Below are positions 51,684 through 61,264 of a DNA stretch of 64,000 nucleotides, in pieces; the first letter of the stretch is position 1, and each line of letters starts with the position of its first letter. This DNA comes from Saccharospirillum sp. (GTDB taxonomy: Bacteria > Pseudomonadota > Gammaproteobacteria > Pseudomonadales > Natronospirillaceae), in assembly GCA_018402545.1 (NCBI GenBank), contig JAGYIL010000002.1, positions 434,001 to 498,000 on the forward strand, given 5' to 3'. Both the position numbers and the translations under genes were made by a program. Under the pieces are notes generated by a model, which made no database searches, was not told where the DNA came from, and worked only from the letters and a program-made list of their open reading frames with translations.

Positions 51684-53678
51684 ATGGCGCGCCAGAATGC
51701 CAACCTTACAACCGCGCAGGCATTGAAGCAGTTTGATGCAGCCTTGGCGGACTTTGGTCGTGCACGCAGCGTCAACCCCAATGCCTCAAGTATTGCTTTG
51801 CTAGAGCGCGCCCGGGTATTGATGACGCTGTCGGGTGGTCTTGATGCATTGTACCGGCGAGTGCGCTCGCTGGAGTCTGCCGGCATTTTTGGCACCAGTG
51901 ACTGGGCCCAGCCGGGCATCTTGCAGCCCGCACTGGCCAAACACTCGCTTCGAGAGGCAGGGGCCGTTACCACCGTGGTGGAGGCCATTAGCGAGCTGCG
52001 CATGCTCGCTGTTAGCCGGGGAGATTACTTTCACCCCGGCATTTCTGCAGAACAGGCGCGAAATTTCCTGACCCAGGTAATGGCGCTGAACCTGGATCTA
52101 TTGTCTGGCCAACTCAAAGAGGCCGACCGGGAACGCCCGCAACAGCTTGGGTTCATTGTTCAGGAGCTCTACCAGTACCTGATTTCCCACCTGGGCTATG
52201 AGAGCCTGCTCGATAGCCTGGTAGCAGAGGTCTGGCGGTTGCTGGAGCAGGGGCCAGTGCAGGTTGACAGTATCTGCGAGATGATCAGCCAAATCGCCAG
52301 GTGCCTCTACGACCCAACGATAAACACCACCGGCAACGCCGATGCCACCCGTCTGGTCAATGCCTTGTTTGCGCCTACACCAGCCAGCCCTGAAGACCTG
52401 GGCCTGGTTATCTATGAGCAGCGGCTTGCAGAGATGGATGACGCCGCACTCGCAACTGAAGCCCAATGGTTTGCCCGCAGCATGCACGACACCGGCCTGG
52501 CCTCGGCTTACCACGCGGTTATGCTGCGTTTTTTGCGCAACCACGAGCGGGATGATCTGATACCCCAAACGCTGGGGCTGACCATGACCGGCCTGGACGA
52601 TCTCTACTGCTATACCGATCTGGTCCACGCTCTGATCGACGAAGCCATCTATCCGGAAACCTGCCAGGCCGTGTTCGGCCTGACCATGATGCTGGAGCGG
52701 GGCTCCCTGTTCACGCCCTCGGTGGCCCAGGCCCTGTGGCGCCAAATCAAACTCAGCCTGTCAGTGGAGACTGCAGATACCCTGCGAGAAGCCTTCGGCG
52801 AAGCACAGCCGCCGAGGGTATTTCTGCTGGCCGGGGTCATGAACCTGCTGGGGCAGCCGCTGGGTGTGGGCCAGGGCAACAATCCAACCTGCCAATCGGC
52901 TATTGGTTTGTCGGTGTGGGCCTCTGGCGAAGCCGATTACCTGCTGCAAGTGCTGGCCTGGGCCGCCCGGGACAACGAAGTGCTAAACCGCTTTGAAGGC
53001 CAGAGCATCTCCTCCAGAAACCTAGAGCCCGGGCTGGTTAAGGGAACACCGGTCGATGTAGACCCGGTATCGCTCATACTGATCCCCCATCTTGACCGCA
53101 TCTATGCCGACATGTGGCATCGATGCGAAGGGCGAGATGACGATGCCCACCGCTGGATCAACCCGGAGTTCTACGGCTGGTGGGTCAGTCACGGCTTTCG
53201 TGTGGTGGCGGATATCCACACAGGCGAGGTACGCGACTACGAGGGCTTTATCCGCTGCTTTTATGCAAGCTACCACCCTTATTACAACGGCAACATGCCC
53301 ATCATCCACGCCCAGCCCGCAGGCATTGCGGTAACGGACAGCGCTGCCCGTTTCGTCGGTCGCCATGCTATTAACATTCTGAGAGTCGGGCTCAGCCCGC
53401 ACAACGAAATGCGGGTCTATTTCTTCAACCCCAACAACGACAGCGGGCAGGACTGGGGCCAGGGCATTACCTGCTCTACCCGAGGCAATGGAGAGTATCG
53501 CGGTGAAGCCTCTCTGCCCATCGCGGAGTTTGCCTCCCGCCTTTATGCCTTTCATTACGATACTCTGGAACTGGGTGATGTCTCGGCCGTGCCCGATGCC
53601 GAAGTTGACCGCATTATGGCGCTTGGCCATACCAGTTGGGCGTCGCCATACAAAGCCACGGGGACAAAAGGTGCTTAG
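51684..53678 (+). CDS. Large uncharacterised protein with a possible Cys/His/Asn hydrolase signature
   Basis: A 664-residue soluble protein I do not recognise. The N-terminal 380 residues are mostly helical. In the C-terminal part GQGNNPTCQSAIGLSVWA (about 400-417) looks like a cysteine-protease nucleophile segment (Gln or Asn shortly before Cys, Cys at a helix start), followed by MPIIHAQPAGIAV (His) and RVYFFNPNNDSGQDWGQG (Asn and Gln), an order used by papain-like enzymes. This is inference from motifs. No signal peptide. ATG 51684 has AGGA 11 nt upstream. Confidence 0.75.
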   Translation: MARQNANLTTAQALKQFDAALADFGRARSVNPNASSIALLERARVLMTLSGGLDALYRRVRSLESAGIFGTSDWAQPGILQPALAKHSLREAGAVTTVVEAISELRMLAVSRGDYFHPGISAEQARNFLTQVMALNLDLLSGQLKEADRERPQQLGFIVQELYQYLISHLGYESLLDSLVAEVWRLLEQGPVQVDSICEMISQIARCLYDPTINTTGNADATRLVNALFAPTPASPEDLGLVIYEQRLAEMDDAALATEAQWFARSMHDTGLASAYHAVMLRFLRNHERDDLIPQTLGLTMTGLDDLYCYTDLVHALIDEAIYPETCQAVFGLTMMLERGSLFTPSVAQALWRQIKLSLSVETADTLREAFGEAQPPRVFLLAGVMNLLGQPLGVGQGNNPTCQSAIGLSVWASGEADYLLQVLAWAARDNEVLNRFEGQSISSRNLEPGLVKGTPVDVDPVSLILIPHLDRIYADMWHRCEGRDDDAHRWINPEFYGWWVSHGFRVVADIHTGEVRDYEGFIRCFYASYHPYYNGNMPIIHAQPAGIAVTDSAARFVGRHAINILRVGLSPHNEMRVYFFNPNNDSGQDWGQGITCSTRGNGEYRGEASLPIAEFASRLYAFHYDTLELGDVSAVPDAEVDRIMALGHTSWASPYKATGTKGA

Positions 53679-53721
53679 GGCAGCGCATGCGGCTACAACA
53701 CCGGGGGTCTATGTTCCCCAG

Positions 53722-54447
53722 TCAGTTGCTACTGTCTGCTACCGGGCTTGTGTTATACAGAACGGGCATCTCATGGCGCCACTGGGCCCACAATGATGCA
53801 TCGCTAAGCAGTGCTACCATGAAATGTGCCACGTTGATTCTACTGGATTCACCAGAGTTGAAAATCGGGCTTCGCACTGGCGACACTCGAGCTTCATAAG
53901 GGCTGGCATTCTCTGCGTTTATCAGTGAATCCGGTCGAACAACAACCCATTCCAGAAAGGGATTGTGACGGCGCTGGCTGGCCAATAGTTCTGCCGCCTG
54001 TTCGCTGTCGGCATGGGGCGGTACCAGGTGTCGAATCAGTGTTAACACCAGCCGATCCGGAGCGGGTAGCCGTTCTTTTCGCAAGCTATTCACGCACCCG
54101 CTAGAGCCCAGCAATATGATTTTTACCGGGCGCCGGGGTTGCCTGGCCAGGACACGCAGCACGCGGTTCAGGCTGTCGTGAACCAGGCGGCGCGGGTTGC
54201 CAAATAATCCAGAGAATGTCGGCCGATGACCCAAACAGCTGATCACAGCATCGACCTTGCCAAGGCGCTCCTCCAGCCATGTTTCACTGCAGTCAAGCAG
54301 GGTAGTTTGCACCCGCTCAAGTTGTTCGTGAACCGGTAGATCAGTGGTGTGGCGGACCATCGCGGTGACGGTGTGCCCTTGCTCAAGCAAGCGCTGTAGC
54401 GCGAGCTTGCCGATACCTCCGGTACCTCCCAGTAATAGTACGTTCAT
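53722..54447 (-). CDS. NmrA-like NAD(P)-binding protein (atypical SDR)
   Basis: A 241-residue Rossmann-fold protein: MNVLLLGGTGGIGKLALQRLLEQGHTVTAMVRH has the G-x-x-G-x-x-G motif, and DAVISCLGHRP and IILLGSSGCVN the later strands. The YxxxK of classical SDRs is missing, as in NmrA-like regulatory proteins and atypical reductases. The start ATG 54447 opens the first strand. It diverges from a LysR gene (142 nt apart), its probable regulator. Confidence 0.87.
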   Translation of the reverse strand: MNVLLLGGTGGIGKLALQRLLEQGHTVTAMVRHTTDLPVHEQLERVQTTLLDCSETWLEERLGKVDAVISCLGHRPTFSGLFGNPRRLVHDSLNRVLRVLARQPRRPVKIILLGSSGCVNSLRKERLPAPDRLVLTLIRHLVPPHADSEQAAELLASQRRHNPFLEWVVVRPDSLINAENASPYEARVSPVRSPIFNSGESSRINVAHFMVALLSDASLWAQWRHEMPVLYNTSPVADSSN

Positions 54448-54588
54448 GAGAAAACCTGTCGTCAAATGGCATGAGTCCGCAGTCTACGCTTCCTGAAAAC
54501 CGATTAAATCGGCTATAAATGCACAGCAGGTATGCAGCAAAAGTGGTTAAATTTATGCGATATGGCATTACTAAAGCAGGCAGGGATT

Positions 54589-55479
54589 ATGAACTGGACA
54601 CATCTGACATTTGACTGGAACCAGGCAAAGGCTTTTTACATTGTTGCCTCAGAAGGCTCATTCTCTGCTGCCGCACGTGCATTGAATACCACCCAACCTA
54701 CCCTGGGCAGACAGGTCAGAGCTCTGGAAGAAGCGCTGAACGTGACTCTGTTCGAGCGTGTTGGACGCGGCCTGGTACTGACAGCCAGCGGCCAGGCACT
54801 GTTTGAGCAGGTTCAGCCCATGGGAGAGGCGGCCACCCAGTTCTCACTGGCCGCCCACGGACAAATTCAGTTGTCGGAAGGTGAGGTCAGTGTGTCCGCG
54901 ACGGAGCTTGATGCCATTTATCGACTGCCCGCTGTGCTCGCTGCACTGAAAGAAGAGGCGCCCGCTATTCGGGTTGAGCTGGTCGTTTCGAACCAGATCA
55001 GCGACCTTAAAAAGCGCGAGGCGGATATTGCGATCCGCTATCAGCGACCTGAACAGGGTGACCTGATTATTCGCAAGTTGGAAACCGAAGTGGTGTATCT
55101 CTATGGAAGTGAGGCATTGGTCGAGCACTACGGTCATCAAGCACCGGATGAAACCACCGACTTGAAACTGATTGGATTCTCCAAAGGAGACCAGTTGCTG
55201 GATTTTTTCAGGGATAATGGCTGGGATGTTAGCGAGTCAAACATTGCCGTCTATTGCCAGAACCAGTTCGCGCAGATCGAACTGGTTCGGCAAGGTCTGG
55301 GTCTGGCGTTCTTTCCCGATTATGTGGGTGACTCTCTGGCCGGGGTTGCCCGTGCCTTTCCCAGGCACATCAAGCCGATGGAGCTGGATGTCTGGCTGGT
55401 GTGCCACCGGGAACTGCGAACCAGCCGACCCATACGTAAAGTGTTTGATGCCATTGTGGCGCACTTTCACCGCCGCTAG
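54589..55479 (+). CDS. LysR-family transcriptional regulator
   Basis: A 296-residue LysR protein: winged HTH FYIVASEGSFSAAARALNTTQPTLGRQVRALEEAL at about 17-52 and a periplasmic-binding-like effector domain (VSVSATELDAIYRLPAVLAAL, ADIAIRYQRPEQGDLIIRKL). ATG 54589 is preferred over an upstream start because it gives the normal N-terminus. It is divergent from the NmrA-like gene and overlaps the convergent DUF4386 gene by 4 nt. Confidence 0.93.
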   Translation: MNWTHLTFDWNQAKAFYIVASEGSFSAAARALNTTQPTLGRQVRALEEALNVTLFERVGRGLVLTASGQALFEQVQPMGEAATQFSLAAHGQIQLSEGEVSVSATELDAIYRLPAVLAALKEEAPAIRVELVVSNQISDLKKREADIAIRYQRPEQGDLIIRKLETEVVYLYGSEALVEHYGHQAPDETTDLKLIGFSKGDQLLDFFRDNGWDVSESNIAVYCQNQFAQIELVRQGLGLAFFPDYVGDSLAGVARAFPRHIKPMELDVWLVCHRELRTSRPIRKVFDAIVAHFHRR

Positions 55480-56186
55480 GCCTGCGCTTGCATCCGGCCG
55501 TGTACCGGCACACTGACGCCACGAAAGATCAGCCATATTGCCAGCGTCAGTTCACCCAGCAGTGCCGGAACAAAGACAACCAGTGCAAACAAGTGGGCGA
55601 AGTCGGCGTACCGGGTCATCAGAATCTGCGCACCGCTGTCGATCAGGTAACCCGCTGACACGATGAGCATTACATAACCCAGGAAACGGGGAATGTAGGT
55701 TGACTTGATCATCAGATATCCCAAAACCAACAGGCTCAGACCGAAGAACACCAAGCCAATCGAATACCCCAGCGCGTGGGCATTCAGTGCCATCATCATC
55801 TGGGCTGCAGCCACTTCCTGGCCGAGTGCTGTGACGGTACCAGGCTGCACCAGCGCAATAGCTGAGAACAGATGCATCAGATTAAGACTTAGAAAAGTTG
55901 CCTGCATCAGTCGAAATATGGCTGCCAGAGAGGCCAGTGGCGAATTCACGGGCTTGAGCAGCAGAAAGAACAAGAGCGCGACAATGACATCACAGACGAT
56001 CATTATCAGATCAGCGACGACGGCTAGCCGGAACGTACTTTCGGCGGCAATCAGGTTCATCATGGTGGCCTGAGCATCATCGGGTACCTTGATGGATGCT
56101 CTGACACCCATTTCCGCTGTAATGCCAGTGGCTATGATCAGCAGGTAGCTGATGCCCGCCCAGAGTGAGAGTTTTTGCGTGTTCAT
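55476..56186 (-). CDS. DUF4386-family membrane protein
   Basis: A 236-residue protein with about six hydrophobic segments. SLWAGISYLLIIATGITAEMGVRA begins it, and LAVVADLIMIVCDVIVALLFFLLLKPVN, FRLMQATFLSLNLMHL and FGLSLLVLGYLMIKSTYIPRFLGYVML are typical of DUF4386. No function is known. ATG 56186 with GGAGAAAAA upstream is the start; the longer open frame upstream is not likely coding. Confidence 0.88.
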   Translation of the reverse strand: MNTQKLSLWAGISYLLIIATGITAEMGVRASIKVPDDAQATMMNLIAAESTFRLAVVADLIMIVCDVIVALLFFLLLKPVNSPLASLAAIFRLMQATFLSLNLMHLFSAIALVQPGTVTALGQEVAAAQMMMALNAHALGYSIGLVFFGLSLLVLGYLMIKSTYIPRFLGYVMLIVSAGYLIDSGAQILMTRYADFAHLFALVVFVPALLGELTLAIWLIFRGVSVPVHGRMQAQA

Positions 56187-56718
56187 GGTTTTTCTCCTGC
56201 AACGGCGTGAAGTTGAGCGATCCCGTTCAGGAAACACGCATCGTGTTCCAAGCGGGAGAGGCATTTTACGGTAGGAAGAAATTGATAAAATCGCCGATGA
56301 GTGAACAGCAGGTGTACACTTTTGTATGGATGATGAAGTAACTCCCAAGTAGTCGAGCCAGGTGGCGGCGGAATGAATGCTGGCACCGCACCACTCAATG
56401 TCTAAACGAGCGCTTATGGTAAACACTCTGCTGGTTCAAGTAGGTAGAACGCCAGGAAAGAACGACTTTCCATCGACTTTAGGATGTTCCCCCCGAGGTG
56501 TAATCCAATGTGCCGGTTAGGCTGTTTGATGGTGCCGATTCCTGGGAATTTAACGATTAGCAGTGTTAAGCAGACGCCGGGTATTTGGCTAATGGTCTTG
56601 GCGCCATCGCTGTAGTTTCTATTGAATTTTATGTTAAACATAAAATAATCGTTGTAATACGAAATTCTGCCGTCTAAGCTACCGTCTCAATCAATAGATG
56701 ATTTTGGAGGCTGTTGGC
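56187..56718. promoter_or_regulatory. Divergent intergenic region, no gene recognised
   Basis: These 532 nt separate the DUF4386 gene (minus) and the DUF2975 gene (plus). No convincing coding frame is present. They hold a dyad GGAAACACG-CATCG-TGTTCC-like at about 56229-56248, close to the DUF4386 start, and the perfect palindrome described separately at 56626-56646. Confidence 0.45.
56626..56646. promoter_or_regulatory. Perfect 21-bp palindrome upstream of DUF2975-XRE
   Basis: ATTTTATGTT and AACATAAAAT are exact reverse complements around a single A, 73 nt before the DUF2975 start. The AT-rich, symmetric site suits an operator, possibly for the XRE regulator encoded two genes downstream. Confidence 0.65.
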
Positions 56719-57351
56719 ATGTCGGCTCGTCTTCTGCGCGCTTTGGTGAATCTGCTGCTCGGGCTGGCTCTGGGCTTTCTTGTGGTGGCCGCCGCAATAC
56801 TGGTGGGCGCCCCTTTGCTCGGAGAGCCTTTGCTGAGCCAGTGGCCGGTGCTTGCGCCCCAACCCGACCCGGCCTGGCAGGTATCGGTTGCCGGTATCGA
56901 AGCCGCCGTGACTCTGGGCCAGGGAGTGCTGAGCGTCGAGCATTCGGGTTATGGCTGGCACTGGGCATTGCGGGTTGTGGATTTTGCCATTTCAGGGGCC
57001 TTGCTAATGGTCGGCCTTTGGTTGTTACGGCGCTTTACCGGTGAAGTTGGTGATGGCCTGCCTTTCTCTTCGGGCAGCGCGAAGCGTCTGCGCTGGGTCG
57101 GGCTCATTCTGGTGGCCTTCCCGCTCTGGCAAGCCCTGCGTGACCTGCTCTGGCATACCATGCTTAAAGGTGAGTTGTCTCAACAGGGTCTGGCTTTGGT
57201 ATCTCCCTTTCAATCGCAGACCTCAAACGCCTTCCAGCTTCAGCTTTCAGTCGATTGGGGCTTCGCCGTTACGGGTTTGTTACTGCTTGTTGTGGCCGAG
57301 GCGTTTAGGGTGGGCGTTGCGTTGCGGGAAGAAAACGAGGAAATCATCTGA
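56719..57351 (+). CDS. DUF2975-family membrane protein
   Basis: A 210-residue protein with four hydrophobic segments (about 6-30, 82-105, 125-145 and 178-200), the DUF2975 layout: LLRALVNLLLGLALGFLVVAAAILV, then LRVVDFAISGALLMVGLWLLRRFTGEVGDGLPFS and KRLRWVGLILVAFPLWQALRDL. DUF2975 genes are regularly followed by a small XRE gene, as here, with overlapping ATG/TGA at 57349-57353. The function is unknown. Confidence 0.88.
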   Translation: MSARLLRALVNLLLGLALGFLVVAAAILVGAPLLGEPLLSQWPVLAPQPDPAWQVSVAGIEAAVTLGQGVLSVEHSGYGWHWALRVVDFAISGALLMVGLWLLRRFTGEVGDGLPFSSGSAKRLRWVGLILVAFPLWQALRDLLWHTMLKGELSQQGLALVSPFQSQTSNAFQLQLSVDWGFAVTGLLLLVVAEAFRVGVALREENEEII

Positions 57352-57563
57352 TGGCGATTGTGGTTCGGCTCGATGTGATGATGGCGCGCCGGAAGATGTC
57401 ATTGAATGAACTGTCGGCCCGCGTCGGTGTGTCGGTTACCAACTTGTCGTTGCTGAAAACAGGCAAGGCGAAAGGGGTTCGGTTTTCCACGCTGGAGGCC
57501 ATTTGCCGGGCGTTGGAGTGTCAGCCCGGCGATCTGCTTGAGCATGAAGAGGACTCGCAATGA
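57351..57563 (+). CDS. Small XRE (YozG-like) HTH regulator
   Basis: A 70-residue single-domain Cro/C1 protein: VRLDVMMARRKMSLNELSARVGVSVTNLSLLKTGKAKGVRFSTLEAICRALECQPGDLL. The fixed pairing with DUF2975, and the 1-nt overlap of start and stop, indicate one operon. It may bind the palindrome at 56626 to autoregulate. Confidence 0.92.
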   Translation: MAIVVRLDVMMARRKMSLNELSARVGVSVTNLSLLKTGKAKGVRFSTLEAICRALECQPGDLLEHEEDSQ

Positions 57564-57649
57564 ACGCATCATTCTGTTCAGCCTGTGTGTCGCTTTTTTT
57601 TACCGGCCGGGCGAGGTTCCGCCCGGCACGGGTTGGGTTTTTCTTCGGG

Positions 57650-58924
57650 TTACCCGGCCGACTTGGCGAGTGCCTGGTCGATGTCGGCAATCAAATCGTC
57701 AATGTGTTCGATGCCGATCGACAACCGAACCATATCGGCACTGACGCCCGCCGCTTTCAGCTCTTCATCGTTTAACTGACGGTGAGTGGTTGAAGCGGGA
57801 ATGGCCGCGCAGCTTTTCGCATCGCCAATGTTCACCAGCCTCAGTATCAGTTGCAATGCATCGTAGAAGCGAGCACCGGCTTCGCGGCCACCTTCAATGC
57901 CAAAACTGAGAATTCCCGAGGCGGTGCCGTTCATGTATTCCTGAGCCAGGGCGTGGTCTTTGTGGTCGGGCAGCCCCGCATAGTTTACCCAGCTGACCCG
58001 GGGGTGCTGCTTCAGGTGTTCGGCGATCTTCTGAGTGTTCTCGCACACGCGTTCAATTCGCAGCGCCAGGGTTTCCAGGCCCTGCAGAATATTCCAGGCG
58101 GCCTGAGCCGACAGGGCGGCGCCCATATTGCGCAGTGGTACAACGCGAGCCCGGGCAATAAAGGCGGCTTCACCCACATCGCGGGTGTAGCTGACGCCGT
58201 GGTAAGACACATCGGGCTCGTTCAGCAGCGCAAAGCGTTTTGGCTGGTCGGCCCAGGGGAACTTGCCGGAATCGACAATCACGCCGCCTACGGTGGTGCC
58301 GTGACCACCCATGTATTTGGTCGCCGAGTGCACGACGATGTCGGCGCCTTGCTCGATCGGCCGCCATAGAAAAGGCGTGGCAACGGTGTTATCGACGATC
58401 AGCGGAACACCCGCCGCGTGGGCGATGTCAGCCAGGCGTTTGATGTCAACAACGCTGCCCGAGGGGTTACCGACCGATTCGCAATAAACCGCCTTGGTGC
58501 GATCATCGATCAGTTTGGCGATGCCATCAAAGTCGTCTTTATCGGCGAAGCGGGTTTCAATGCCCTGGCGGGGCAGGGTGTGGGCGAGCAGGTTGTAGGT
58601 GCCGCCATACAGCTCGCTGATCGAGACTATGTTGTCGCCTGCCTCGGCGATCGTTTGAATCGAGTAGGTAATCGCCGCCATGCCGGAAGCGACGGCCAGC
58701 GCACCGATGCCACCTTCGAGCGCGGCGACGCGTTGTTCGAGTACCGCGCAGGTCGGGTTCATGATGCGTGAATAGATATTCCCGGTGACTTTCAGGTCAA
58801 ACAGATCCGCCCCGTGCTGGGCGTTGTCGAAAGAGAACGAGGTGGTCTGGTGAATGGGTACAGCCACGGCGTGCTGGTCGTCAGCCTCGTAGCCATGGTG
58901 CAAGGCAATGGTTTCGCGTTTCAT
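57650..58924 (-). CDS. metY: O-acetylhomoserine aminocarboxypropyltransferase (sulfhydrylase)
   Basis: PLP-dependent Cys/Met-metabolism enzyme of 424 residues that makes homocysteine from O-acetylhomoserine and sulfide. The start [45 protein letters not shown] and [23 protein letters not shown] are the sulfhydrylase pattern; the PLP lysine is in [21 protein letters not shown] 58924 with AAAAAGGA upstream. No SAM riboswitch is visible in the leader. Confidence 0.93.
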   Translation of the reverse strand: MKRETIALHHGYEADDQHAVAVPIHQTTSFSFDNAQHGADLFDLKVTGNIYSRIMNPTCAVLEQRVAALEGGIGALAVASGMAAITYSIQTIAEAGDNIVSISELYGGTYNLLAHTLPRQGIETRFADKDDFDGIAKLIDDRTKAVYCESVGNPSGSVVDIKRLADIAHAAGVPLIVDNTVATPFLWRPIEQGADIVVHSATKYMGGHGTTVGGVIVDSGKFPWADQPKRFALLNEPDVSYHGVSYTRDVGEAAFIARARVVPLRNMGAALSAQAAWNILQGLETLALRIERVCENTQKIAEHLKQHPRVSWVNYAGLPDHKDHALAQEYMNGTASGILSFGIEGGREAGARFYDALQLILRLVNIGDAKSCAAIPASTTHRQLNDEELKAAGVSADMVRLSIGIEHIDDLIADIDQALAKSAG

Positions 58925-59162
58925 GAGCAGATCCTTTTTGTAGGTGTTAATGCATGTTACCTCGGAGCCACAGGATAACAAGCCGATATGGAGCCATGCC
59001 TGTGAGTGTTCGTAGTTGTCGACTCAACGGCAAGGCTGGCAGTTTCCCCGTGCCACTACTTGCGGTAATGTGAACGCTCTACCAATAACGAGCCCGAGCA
59101 ATGAGCCTACCCTTCGTTACAGGTTAAATTTTTTTTCACAGTGTTTTTGGAAACCAACAACC

Positions 59163-59621
59163 ATGACTGCGCTGCAGTATAGAAAAACTCAAAATAACGA
59201 TGTAGAAGCATTGTTCGATGTGCGCGGCAGAACCCGAGAAAACCCGATACCAAAAGCCAGGCTGGCTGAGATAGGCGTCACCCCTGACAGTATGGTCGAG
59301 GGCCTCGAATCGGGTGAGCTCTGCGGCTGGGTGTGCTTAAGTGATGCGTCGGTTGTTGGCTTTTGTACCGGGCATATCGCCACGGGCGAAGTGCTGGTGT
59401 TGGCCGTATTGCCGGCGTTCGAAGGCAAGGGTATCGGCAAGCAATTGCTGGGCAGGGTTGTAGCAGACTTGCAGCAGGCAGGTGCCAATCTGATCTGGCT
59501 ATCGGCAGACAGCAATTCAGCCATACGGGCGCATGGCTTTTACCGGCAGCTGGGGTGGCGACCCAGTGGCGAGGTATTGGAAAACGGTGACGAAATTCTG
59601 GTGTTGAGCGCCACCGTTTAG
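59163..59621 (+). CDS. GNAT-family N-acetyltransferase
   Basis: A 152-residue acetyltransferase: MTALQYRKTQNNDVEALFDVRGRTRENPI, then VLVLAVLPAFEGKGIGKQLLGRVVADL with the acetyl-CoA loop (EGKGIGKQL) and AIRAHGFYRQLGWRPSGE. ATG 59163 is chosen as the domain start. The substrate is unknown. It diverges from metY. Confidence 0.9.
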   Translation: MTALQYRKTQNNDVEALFDVRGRTRENPIPKARLAEIGVTPDSMVEGLESGELCGWVCLSDASVVGFCTGHIATGEVLVLAVLPAFEGKGIGKQLLGRVVADLQQAGANLIWLSADSNSAIRAHGFYRQLGWRPSGEVLENGDEILVLSATV

Positions 59622-59641
59622 CGGTTCAGGCGTGCGTTCCG

Positions 59642-60025
59642 TTACCGGGAAGCCACGCCAGCACGGTCAGCCCTGAATGCCTGCCGTTGTTGCCAGCCCT
59701 TGGCCAGACACACCGCCAGCACAAGCCAGAATCCGGAGGCCGGTATGGCCGTGGCGCCCGCCAGTGACATCAGCGCGCCGCCCGCCCATTCGCGGGTACG
59801 CACCGGGCTCTGCCTGAGGCGCATTGATTCACCCCAGAGCATAATCAGAAAGCCGGAGACAAAAAACCAGAGCATCACCGCGCGCATTGGCTCGCTACGA
59901 ACCTGGGAGTTCCACCAGCCGAGCAAGATTGCATCAAGCAACTCTCCGTGAAATTCATACAAGCCGACGACCTGATGCACAACAGCCAGCAAGATCAGTG
60001 AAATACCAAAGGCTCGGTTAGACAT
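59642..60025 (-). CDS. DUF6463-like small membrane protein
   Basis: A 127-residue protein with four hydrophobic segments (about 5-22, 48-66, 80-98 and 100-115): GISLILLAVVHQVVGLYEFHGELLDAILLGWWNSQV is the characteristic start. It overlaps the FAD monooxygenase gene by 8 nt and should be translated from the same mRNA. Confidence 0.78.
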   Translation of the reverse strand: MSNRAFGISLILLAVVHQVVGLYEFHGELLDAILLGWWNSQVRSEPMRAVMLWFFVSGFLIMLWGESMRLRQSPVRTREWAGGALMSLAGATAIPASGFWLVLAVCLAKGWQQRQAFRADRAGVASR

Positions 60026-61124
60026 GGTCCATTTCCTTTATGAAGTGATTAACGAAATTGTTTTGTGACCGCAGCAACAGGTGCGCTGGCAGCCGCCTAT
60101 AGGTTTGGTCGCGCAACCACCGGACCGGGTGCCAGTGCCAATGCGCTAACCGGCCAGCCAGCCAGGAGAGCCGACGAACGCCCTGAACCCGGGCCTGCCT
60201 GAATCGCTGCAAACCTGGTGCTGCCTGTTCCTGCCGGCTGGTCAGCAAGCGGCTGAGATACCAGGCATCCTCCATGGCCAGAGCAGCGCCCTGCCCCATA
60301 TTCGGTGTTACCGGGTGGGCCGCATCACCGATAAGCGCCACATTGCCCTTGCCCCAGTAAACGGGGCGGTCATTCAGCGGGTGACATAACCAGTTCAGGT
60401 CGGAAGACCAGGCGTCAGCCAGAGGTGCGGCGACGGCGCCGAATCTGGCGAGTTCCCGGGCATCCCTGGCGCTGATGTCGGGTGTTTTGGTGAGCCCCGA
60501 TTCAACCTGGTACAGATAGGTCTGGCTCCGCCCGATCGGAAACGCACCCAGGCGATGCCGACCGTCGAACACTTCAAAACCTTCCTCTCCCAGCGGTTGG
60601 CCGGGCAGTACGGTACGCCAGCACCATTGATTGCTGATACGGAGGTCACCGGTTCTGCCCAGTTGTTCGCGAAGCCCCGAATGGATTCCATCGGCACCGA
60701 TGAGATGGCTGGCGCGAAATGTTTCGCCATTGCTCAGCTCAATATCGACGCCGTGCTCCCCCTGATACCAGCGTGAAACCGACAGCCCCAGACTCAGCCG
60801 GTCGGCAGGCACCCGGGCCAGCAAGGCCTCATGCAGTTGCGCGCGGTGCACACCGAGGGGTTTACTGGCCTGGTCAAATTCGAACCGGCGGGGGCTTTGA
60901 GCAGGCCCCATCGTCATGGCGCGCAGCCAGCAGCCGCTATCGGCAACGGCCGTTTTAATGCCCAGCTTCGCCAGAATCGCCTGTGCATTGGCCTGGAGCC
61001 CCAGGCCCGCGCCCAGTGGACGCAACTGATTGGCGTGGTCGATCAGTCGATAGGGTTTATTCTGTTGCTGCAACAGCCCGGCTAGCGTCAGGCCAGCAAT
61101 GCCAGCTCCCTGAATCAGAATCAT
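60018..61124 (-). CDS. FAD-dependent monooxygenase (PHBH-fold)
   Basis: Flavoprotein hydroxylase of 368 residues. MILIQGAGIAGLTLAGLLQQQ has the GxGxxG dinucleotide motif, LIGADGIHSGLREQL the DG motif and GNVALIGDAAHPVTPNMGQGAALAMEDAW the GD motif that binds the ribityl chain. Related enzymes hydroxylate aromatic compounds, including antibiotics. It is divergent from a TetR gene across a palindromic operator and is probably repressed by it. Confidence 0.92.
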   Translation of the reverse strand: MILIQGAGIAGLTLAGLLQQQNKPYRLIDHANQLRPLGAGLGLQANAQAILAKLGIKTAVADSGCWLRAMTMGPAQSPRRFEFDQASKPLGVHRAQLHEALLARVPADRLSLGLSVSRWYQGEHGVDIELSNGETFRASHLIGADGIHSGLREQLGRTGDLRISNQWCWRTVLPGQPLGEEGFEVFDGRHRLGAFPIGRSQTYLYQVESGLTKTPDISARDARELARFGAVAAPLADAWSSDLNWLCHPLNDRPVYWGKGNVALIGDAAHPVTPNMGQGAALAMEDAWYLSRLLTSRQEQAAPGLQRFRQARVQGVRRLSWLAGRLAHWHWHPVRWLRDQTYRRLPAHLLLRSQNNFVNHFIKEMDHV

Positions 61125-61140
61125 GCTTTTAGTTCCCTTT

Positions 61141-61169
61141 ATTGAACATGCTCATTGAGTTTGCTCAAT
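61141..61169. promoter_or_regulatory. 29-bp near-perfect palindromic operator
   Basis: The 29-bp segment begins ATTGA, ends TCAAT, and matches its own reverse complement at all but six or so positions (CTCA-N-TGAG at the centre). It lies 16 nt from the monooxygenase start and 95 nt from the TetR start, where a TetR repressor would block both promoters. Confidence 0.75.
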
Positions 61170-61264
61170 TATAGGGTAGTGCGCCGCTTTTGCAATATTC
61201 ACTGATCATGCTCAACAAAGCTCTGGCCAGACGGTACACTGGCAGACCACAGAGGAGGATGCCG

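Noticed and set aside
58925-59162. SAM riboswitch in front of metY
   Set aside because: The 5' leader is short and lacks the paired helices and conserved core of SAM-I, SAM-II or SAM/SAH motifs.
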